Assembly (NCBI RefSeq): GCF_042433915.1
Contig: NZ_JBHLUN010000012.1
Span: 168,016 to 232,015, forward strand
Length of the DNA: 64,000 nucleotides
Source: Roseomonas elaeocarpi
GTDB taxonomy: Bacteria > Pseudomonadota > Alphaproteobacteria > Acetobacterales > Acetobacteraceae
Direction of reading: 5' to 3'
Shown: positions 58,946-64,000 of the stretch, piece after piece
How the letters are laid out: every line of letters begins with the position of its first letter
Position numbering within the stretch: position 1 is the stretch's first letter
The notes under the pieces: model-generated
The model's database searches: none
The model's input: the letters and a program-made list of their open reading frames with translations, nothing else
What the model was told of the DNA's origin: nothing
Position numbers and translations under genes: made by a program

Positions 58946-60547
58946 TCAGGGCGCGGGGCTGAGGCTCATGGCACGGGTTTCCTCGTCGGCCCGCGCCTCG
59001 TAGCGCAAGCCCCGGCGCATCGCCCAGACGCTCTTCTGGACGTGCAGCGGGATCACCGCCACGTCCTCCATGGCCATCGCCATGGCCTGCTGCATCAGCG
59101 CCTCGCGCGCCTTGTCGTCCAGCGTGGCCAGCGCCTTCGCCACCACCGCGTCGAAGGCGGGGTTGCTGTAGTGGCCGAAGTTGGACAGACCGAGCCCGGT
59201 CTGGGCGTTGCGCGTGCCCAGCACCGCCTTGAGCGAGGAAGACGGCTCACCGGTCGAGTTACTCCAGCCCAAGAGGAAGGCCGAGGCCTCGAAGCGATTG
59301 AGCTTGCCGATCACGGTGGCCAGCGGCTGGGATTCGACGCGGGTCTTCACGCCAACGCGCGTCCACATCTGCGCGACGGTCTGCTCGATCTGCGCGTCGT
59401 TGACGTAGCGGTCGTTGGGACCGCGCAGCGTGATCGTCAGCCCGTTCGGGTAGCCCGCTTCCGCCAGCAGCTGCTTGGCGCGGTTCGGATCATAGGCGGG
59501 CACGGCGATGTTGGGCGCGTAGCCGAAGGCACCCGGCGGCATGAACTGCCCCGAGGCCAGGGCCGCGCCCTCCATCACCCGCGACACAATGGCCGGGCGG
59601 TTGATCGCGACGCTCAGCGCCTCGCGCACGCGGCGGTCCTGCAAGGGGTTGCGGTCCAGCGCCTCGCCATTGGGCCCGGTCACGTCCGGCGTGGCGCCGC
59701 TGCGCTCGGTGTCGAGGCCGATGAAGACGAGGCGCGTGCTGTTGCCCTCCACCACCGTGAGGCGCTCGTCCTTGCGCAGCCGCGCGGCGTCGGCGGTGGG
59801 CAGGTTGTCGATCGGCGCGACGTCGCCCGACAGCAGCGCCGCCACGCGGGCGCCGTCATTGGTGATGATGCGGTAGTCCACCCGCGCCCACTGCGGCTTG
59901 CCGCCCCAGTATGCGTCGTTGCGCACGAGGCGGACACGACTATTGGGCTCGTAGGATTCGAAACGATAGGGGCCGGTGCCGATCGCCGCCACGCCGCTGT
60001 TGAAGTCGGAGCTCGCGGCGTGGGCCGCGGTGGAACGCGGCACGATGAAGATGTTGGCCAGATCCGTCGGCAGCAACGGCGACGGTTCCTTGGTGTGGAA
60101 ACGGATCGTCAGCGGGTCCACCACCTCGGTGGAGGCGATGGCGCGGGTGTAGACGGCAAAGGAGCTCGGGCTCTGCACCTGCGGCACGCGCTCGATCGAA
60201 TAGGCCACGTCGGCCGCGGTGAAGTCGCTGCCGTCGTGGAACTTCACGCCGGGGCGCAGCTTGAACTCCCAGGTCGTGTCGTCCACCAGGCGCCAGGACT
60301 CTGCCAGGCCGGGCGTGAGGCGGGAATTGGCGTCGCGCTGCACCAGCCGGTCGAAGATGTGCGACGACAGCATGATGCTCGGCGTCAGCGTGTAGTAGTG
60401 CGGGTCGATGCTGGCGGGTGGGGCGCTGACCGCCATGGTCAGGGTCTGCGCCGCATCCTGGGCGCGCGCGGCCGGCGCCGCGAGCGAGAGCGCCACGATC
60501 CCACCGAGCAGCAAGGGTCGCAGCGCGGTGCGCAGCATCGTGGTCAT
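58946..60547 (-). CDS. Peptide-type ABC transporter substrate-binding protein, orphan
   Basis: Periplasmic binding protein of SBP family 5, 533 residues. Sec signal (LLLGGIVALSLAAPAARAQ, cleavage near residue 30). PASIDPHYYTLTPS, DDTTWEFKLRPGVKFHDGSDF and AAIGTGPYRFESY are conserved. It is a close paralogue of the protein at 5217-6854; both share the SIDPH and DDTTWEF blocks. No permease or ATPase gene is adjacent, so it must use a system elsewhere or act alone. ATG 60547 begins the signal peptide; an ATG three codons later is possible. Confidence 0.9.
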   Translation of the reverse strand: MTTMLRTALRPLLLGGIVALSLAAPAARAQDAAQTLTMAVSAPPASIDPHYYTLTPSIMLSSHIFDRLVQRDANSRLTPGLAESWRLVDDTTWEFKLRPGVKFHDGSDFTAADVAYSIERVPQVQSPSSFAVYTRAIASTEVVDPLTIRFHTKEPSPLLPTDLANIFIVPRSTAAHAASSDFNSGVAAIGTGPYRFESYEPNSRVRLVRNDAYWGGKPQWARVDYRIITNDGARVAALLSGDVAPIDNLPTADAARLRKDERLTVVEGNSTRLVFIGLDTERSGATPDVTGPNGEALDRNPLQDRRVREALSVAINRPAIVSRVMEGAALASGQFMPPGAFGYAPNIAVPAYDPNRAKQLLAEAGYPNGLTITLRGPNDRYVNDAQIEQTVAQMWTRVGVKTRVESQPLATVIGKLNRFEASAFLLGWSNSTGEPSSSLKAVLGTRNAQTGLGLSNFGHYSNPAFDAVVAKALATLDDKAREALMQQAMAMAMEDVAVIPLHVQKSVWAMRRGLRYEARADEETRAMSLSPAP

Positions 60548-60750
60548 GTCCGGTTTCCCCCTTATCCTTGGTCCTGCGCCGCCCCGTTCCCGGACGGCGG
60601 GGCTCCTTGGGACCGGGGCTCTGCTCCCGGGCCTGGGCATCCCGCCCGTGCGGAGCAGGCGTAACCATCCGGGTTATCGGCAAAGCCGTACCTTGCAAAG
60701 GGCGGGCCCGGCCGCTGCGCCCGGATGGGCCGGGCCGGAACTCACGCCGT

Positions 60751-60780
60751 CATGCGGAGGACGTCACCGCCCTCCGCATG
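60751..60780. promoter_or_regulatory. Perfect 10-10-10 inverted repeat
   Basis: CATGCGGAGG, a 10-base spacer, and CCTCCGCATG. The arms are perfectly complementary. As DNA it could be a dimer-binding site about 200 bases upstream of the binding-protein gene; as RNA it could be a second terminator stem 90 bases after the M20 gene. Confidence 0.55.
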
Positions 60781-60836
60781 GCGGCCCCCATGGAAGTCCG
60801 GCGTGCGGCCTTCCCGTCAACCCAGGCGCGACAGAG

Positions 60837-60864
60837 GGCTGCACAGGCCCAAACCCGTGCAGCC
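60837..60864 (-). terminator. Hairpin immediately after the M20 gene
   Basis: On the minus strand GGCTGCAC pairs perfectly with GTGCAGCC around a 12-base loop, starting 5 bases after the stop. No T-run, but position and perfect stem support a terminator. Confidence 0.6.
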
Positions 60865-60869
60865 TGGCA

Positions 60870-62066
60870 TCAGTCCTTCAGGCCGAGCTCCTCCTGCACC
60901 AGGCTGACCCAGTAGGCCGAGCCCAGCGCCAGGGCCTCGTCGTTGAAGTCGTAGTGCGGCGTGTGGACGTTGTGGAAGCTGCCGTCCGGGTTGGAGCCGT
61001 TGCCGATGCGCATGAAGGCGCCGGGCTTCTCGCGCAGCATGAAGGAGAAGTCCTCGCCGCCGGTGGAAGGCGGCACCTCGCCCACCTGCGGCGCGCCCAC
61101 GAGGGCGGCGGCGGCCTCGCGCGCCACCACGGTCTTGGCGGCGTCGTTCACGGTGGGGATGCACAGCGCCTGGTAGTCGAGTTCCGCCTTGCAGCCGTGG
61201 ACGGCGGCCAGGCCTTCGGCCAGCTCACGCAGGCGGCGGATGATGGTCTCCTGGGTCTTCGGCTCGAAGTAGCGGGCGGTGCCGCGCACCTCCACGACGG
61301 AGGGCATGACGTTGGGCGATTCCGTGGCGCCGCCATTGATGTAGCCGACGCTGATCGCCGCGCTCTCGGTGGGCGCGAGCGAGCGGGCGGCGATGGTGTG
61401 CAGGCCTAGCAGGAAGTGGCCCAGCACCACGGTCACGTCGGTGGCCAGGTGCGGCGCCGCGCCGCCGTGCCCGCCGGTGCCGGTGAAGGTGACGCCCCAG
61501 AAGTCGGCACCCGCCAGCATCGGGCCGGGCCGCGTGGCGAAGCGGCCGACCGGGATGCCGGGGCTGTTGTGCAGCCCGTAGACGGCATCGCAGGGGAAGC
61601 GGTCGAACAGCCCGTCGGCCAGCATCGCCTTGGCGCCGGTGCCGGCTTCCTCGGCGGGCTGGAAGATCAGGTGGACGGTGCCGGCGAAGTCGCGGTTCTC
61701 CGACAGGTAGCGCGCGGCGCCCAACAGCATCGTGGTGTGCCCGTCATGGCCGCAGGCGTGCATCTTGCCCTTCACCGTGGAGGCATAGGGTAGGCCGGTT
61801 TCTTCCTCGATGAACAGCGCGTCCATATCGGCGCGCAGGCCGATGGCACGCTGCCCCGGCCGGGTGCCGCGCAGCGTTCCGACCACGCCGGTGACGCCCA
61901 CCTTTTCCGTGACGTCGAAGCCCCAGTCGCGCAGCTTCTCCGCCACGATGCCGGCGGTGCGGACTTCCTCGAAGCGGGTTTCGGGATGGGCGTGGATGTC
62001 GCGACGGATCGCGATCAGCTCGCCCTCGTAGGCGCGGATGGCATCGAGGGGGTTCTGTGCGGGCAT
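60870..62066 (-). CDS. M20 family amidohydrolase (hippurate hydrolase-like)
   Basis: Cytoplasmic metal-dependent amidohydrolase, 398 residues. Metal ligands and catalytic residues are in place: RRDIHAHPE near the start, GLRADMDAL, HACGHDGHTTML, QPAEEAGTGA and the C-terminal GGEDFSFML. The family cleaves N-acyl amino acids such as hippurate or N-acetyl-diaminopimelate derivatives; the exact substrate is not evident. ATG 62066 follows GGAAGGA. It is downstream of no transporter but lies next to an orphan peptide-binding protein on the same strand. Confidence 0.93.
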   Translation of the reverse strand: MPAQNPLDAIRAYEGELIAIRRDIHAHPETRFEEVRTAGIVAEKLRDWGFDVTEKVGVTGVVGTLRGTRPGQRAIGLRADMDALFIEEETGLPYASTVKGKMHACGHDGHTTMLLGAARYLSENRDFAGTVHLIFQPAEEAGTGAKAMLADGLFDRFPCDAVYGLHNSPGIPVGRFATRPGPMLAGADFWGVTFTGTGGHGGAAPHLATDVTVVLGHFLLGLHTIAARSLAPTESAAISVGYINGGATESPNVMPSVVEVRGTARYFEPKTQETIIRRLRELAEGLAAVHGCKAELDYQALCIPTVNDAAKTVVAREAAAALVGAPQVGEVPPSTGGEDFSFMLREKPGAFMRIGNGSNPDGSFHNVHTPHYDFNDEALALGSAYWVSLVQEELGLKD

Positions 62067-62361
62067 GGGTTTTTCCTTCCGGACGAGCTTTCGTGCGGAA
62101 GGGTCGCCCGCGTTCCGGAAGGGGTCAATGCGGCGGAGGCAATTCGGGACCACCGGGTGCGCGGGCGATCAGCCGCCCGGGAGGCGTCACGCAGGGGGCG
62201 TCAGCACGCAGGCCACCAGCCTTGTGGGGCGATCACCCGCGAGGCGCTGTCACCCGTCATGGGAAGCGGCGCGCAGCAGGTCGCGCCGCCGGGCTGGGTG
62301 CCTGGCGGAGCGCCAATGTTGCGCCCTGCTCCCGCGCTCCGTCCCGCAGCGGCGCGCGGGA

Positions 62362-63258
62362 TCAGCCGGCCGTGGCCGACCCGGGCGGCACGAGGTCGAC
62401 CGTCCAAGTGAAGGAAGCCTCTTCTCCCGCCGGCAGGTTCACGATGCCGGGCTTGCCATTGAACTCGCCCTCCCACCCGGCCGGGCTGGCATGGCCGCGC
62501 CAGGGCTCCAGACAGAGGAAGGGGGCTTCCTGCGGCTTGGTCCAGACGCCGAAATCCCGGTAGCCGTCCCAGCGCATGTCGACCGCCGCGCCAGAGGGGC
62601 CGCAGAAGCGCGCGCGCCGGGTGGGCAGGTCACGGAACACCAGCGCATCACGCGCGAAGAGCGCGGTGTCGAGCGGCAAGCCGTCGCCAGGGATCGGCAG
62701 GGTTTCCTCCTCGCCCGACAGGAGCCCGTCGCGCAGGCGCGACACGGTCAGGGCCTGCGTGTCGAGGTCGGGGAAGCGCAGGCGATGACCGTCGCGCCCC
62801 TCGCAGCCGGGCAGCGGCCAGCGGAAGGCGGGGTGTGCCCCGACCGAGAAGGGCAGCGGCGCTTGACCGGGATTTCCGACCGTGGCGACGCAGCGAAGGG
62901 TGGCATCCCCGACGGTGAACTCCAGCACGAGGCGGAAGTCGAAGGGATAAAGCGCACGGGTCTGCGTATCGGCCGTGAGTTCCAGCGAGCAGCGCCGCTC
63001 TTCCCGCTCGAGCCAGCGGAAGGCCCGGTCCCGCGCGAAGCCGTGCTGCGTCATACCGTGCCGCTGCCCGTCGTGAAGGAGGCTGTCCTGCTGCAGACGC
63101 CCGACGATCGGGAACAGGACTGGGGCATGGCGCGGCCAGGAGGGCTGGGCATCCCAGAGCCAGGCATGGCCATGCGCGTCCAGGGCCGAAAGTTCGGCAC
63201 CTTGCTGCTGGATGACGGCCAGGGTGTCGCCATGCCGTAGGGTGTGCTGCCGGTCCAT
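62362..63258 (-). CDS. Aldose 1-epimerase family protein
   Basis: A 298-residue member of the mutarotase / hexose-6-phosphate 1-epimerase superfamily. WLWDAQPSWPRHAPVLFPIVG, the active-site MTQHGFARDRAF, VGAHPAFRWP and the C-terminal CLEPWRGH are the family motifs in order; the HGFAR and CLEPW segments carry the general acid/base residues. It interconverts sugar anomers; the sugar is unknown. The 295 bases between this stop and the M20 start contain no gene. It is divergent from the DUF1489 gene, 71 bases away. Confidence 0.9.
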   Translation of the reverse strand: MDRQHTLRHGDTLAVIQQQGAELSALDAHGHAWLWDAQPSWPRHAPVLFPIVGRLQQDSLLHDGQRHGMTQHGFARDRAFRWLEREERRCSLELTADTQTRALYPFDFRLVLEFTVGDATLRCVATVGNPGQAPLPFSVGAHPAFRWPLPGCEGRDGHRLRFPDLDTQALTVSRLRDGLLSGEEETLPIPGDGLPLDTALFARDALVFRDLPTRRARFCGPSGAAVDMRWDGYRDFGVWTKPQEAPFLCLEPWRGHASPAGWEGEFNGKPGIVNLPAGEEASFTWTVDLVPPGSATAG

Positions 63259-63329
63259 CGCCCTGCTCCTCGATTGAGTCAGGGCGGTGTTGTAGCGCCC
63301 GAGCGGCTCGAGGTCTTGCCGCGAGCAGG

Positions 63330-63776
63330 ATGCCGGCGCAGATGGCCGGCGTGGCCCTGAACCTGATCAAGCTGTCCGTCGGACCCAAAGACGTGCACGA
63401 GTTGCGCCGCCTGCAGGCGGAACGGCTGGTGGTACAACCGCCGCTGCGCCACTGGACGCGCATGATCCCGCGTCGGCGCGAGGAACTGCTGGATGGCGGT
63501 TCGATCTACTGGGTGATCGGCGGCTTCGTGCGGGTGCGGCAGAAACTGCTGGATCTGGTGGAGGATCAGGATACGGAGGGACGCGCGCGCGTGGCGCTGG
63601 TCCTCGACCCTGAGCTGGTGCCTGTGGAGCTGCGTCCGCAGAAGCCATTCCAGGGCTGGCGATACCTCACCGCGGTTGACGCACCGGGCGATGTAGGAGA
63701 CGGCCCAGTGGCGTCGGGGTTGGAAACGATCCCGCCCAAGCTTCGCGTGGAGCTTCGTCGGCTTGGATTGCTTTGA
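63330..63776 (+). CDS. DUF1489 family protein
   Basis: A 148-residue soluble protein with the full DUF1489 pattern: LNLIKLSVGPKDVHELRRLQ near the N-terminus, IYWVIGGFVRVRQKLLDL, VALVLDPELVPVELRPQKPF and FQGWRYL. The family is widespread in alphaproteobacteria and has no assigned function. The true start may be the second ATG (VALNLIKL follows). Divergent from the epimerase gene. Confidence 0.88.
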   Translation: MPAQMAGVALNLIKLSVGPKDVHELRRLQAERLVVQPPLRHWTRMIPRRREELLDGGSIYWVIGGFVRVRQKLLDLVEDQDTEGRARVALVLDPELVPVELRPQKPFQGWRYLTAVDAPGDVGDGPVASGLETIPPKLRVELRRLGLL

Positions 63777-64000
63777 GGAGTTTGCGCCGTGGGTCCCGGC
63801 TGTCGCGAGACGGTCAGGGCCAGTTCAGCGCTGCGCACTTGTGGGCGTGGTGCTGCTCTGGGCTGACACGTGTGGGCGGCCTGCCTCTTTCTGCGACGTT
63901 GGCCCATGTCTGACCAAGTGGCGAGCACGCAGAGCCGCTCATGGAGCTGTTGCTCCGCGAGCGGCGTGTTCAGCTGTGGTGCGTGTGTGTGGGGTGATGG
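63777..64000. other. End of window, no gene seen
   Basis: Lower coding character than the rest and no credible start with a ribosome site. Nothing recognisable; the next gene presumably starts beyond the window. Confidence 0.5.

Larger units (their letters stand above)
60548..60869. other. 322-bp gap between the M20 gene end and the orphan binding protein
   Basis: No gene is supported. It holds two perfect inverted repeats (60751-60780 and 60837-60864). The promoter of the minus-strand binding-protein gene must lie between about 60550 and 60750; no convincing -35/-10 was found. Confidence 0.55.

Noticed and set aside
63566..63928. Minus-strand frame overlapping the end of the DUF1489 gene
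   Set aside because: Overlaps a clear gene on the other strand and shows no family features.

Overview
The window is very GC-rich DNA (roughly 70% G+C by eye) from an alphaproteobacterium. The closest gene-family resemblances are to Acetobacteraceae of the Roseomonas type: aap-type amino-acid uptake, many peptide-type ABC importers, a DUF1489 protein, an ESYM-type ACT domain in prephenate dehydratase and CycM-like cytochrome c. No rRNA, phage, insertion sequence or CRISPR array was seen. One tRNA gene (Ala, GGC) lies at 27936-28011. The taxonomic call is inference from gene content, not a marker search.

Layout. 1-2423: end of a polar amino-acid ABC operon (aapQ', aapM, aapP). 2687-4976: Kup potassium transporter and a small unknown gene. 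5217-8705: a Tat-type peptide-binding protein, a dihydroxyphthalate-decarboxylase-like protein and an SDR dehydrogenase, without permeases. 8888-10452: rcnR-rcnA nickel/cobalt efflux on the minus strand. 10580-12908: DUF350, DUF1190 (YgiB-like) and YgiC-like ATP-grasp genes. 13066-14338: a DUF308 membrane protein divergent from a TetR regulator, with two matching operators. 14439-24887: a minus-strand unit made of GntR regulator, flavin monooxygenase, peptide-binding protein, PEP-mutase-like enzyme, two permeases and two ATPases. 25271-34090: AsmA, tRNA-Ala, a two-subunit 3-oxoacid CoA-transferase, two small exported proteins, uppP, pheA and kdsB. 34215-41296: cytochrome c, an inositol-monophosphatase-family (HisN-like) enzyme and a complete yejABEF importer. 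41562-46417: MarR, M17 aminopeptidase, SDR, Old Yellow Enzyme and a cupin. 46697-54344: a second complete dipeptide-type importer flanked by a nucleotidyltransferase-fold gene and a DUF1684 gene. 54483-58791: a small membrane protein, a GH15 glucoamylase-like enzyme, a membrane-tailed SDR and a ROK sugar kinase. 58946-63776: an orphan peptide-binding protein, an M20 amidohydrolase, an aldose epimerase and DUF1489.

Physiology. The region reads as a scavenging chromosome: one amino-acid importer, three complete peptide-type ABC systems and two orphan binding proteins stand beside hydrolases (M17, M20) that could process imported substrates. Envelope and housekeeping functions (AsmA, UppP, KdsB, PheA) are interspersed.

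The most unusual signal is not a gene. Short tandem arrays with an exact 15-bp period (a few with 12 bp) occur at about ten places. They sit in N-terminal, C-terminal and internal linkers of unrelated proteins and also in non-coding DNA, where protein-level selection cannot explain the period. The two longest (16681-16830 and 24686-24835) each hold ten units in strict register. Other points of interest are back-to-back promoters sharing one palindromic -35 element between two TetR operators, a probably leaderless rcnR transcript, three TTGA stop/start overlaps with TTG starts, and a gene whose last four codons and stop are tandemly duplicated.
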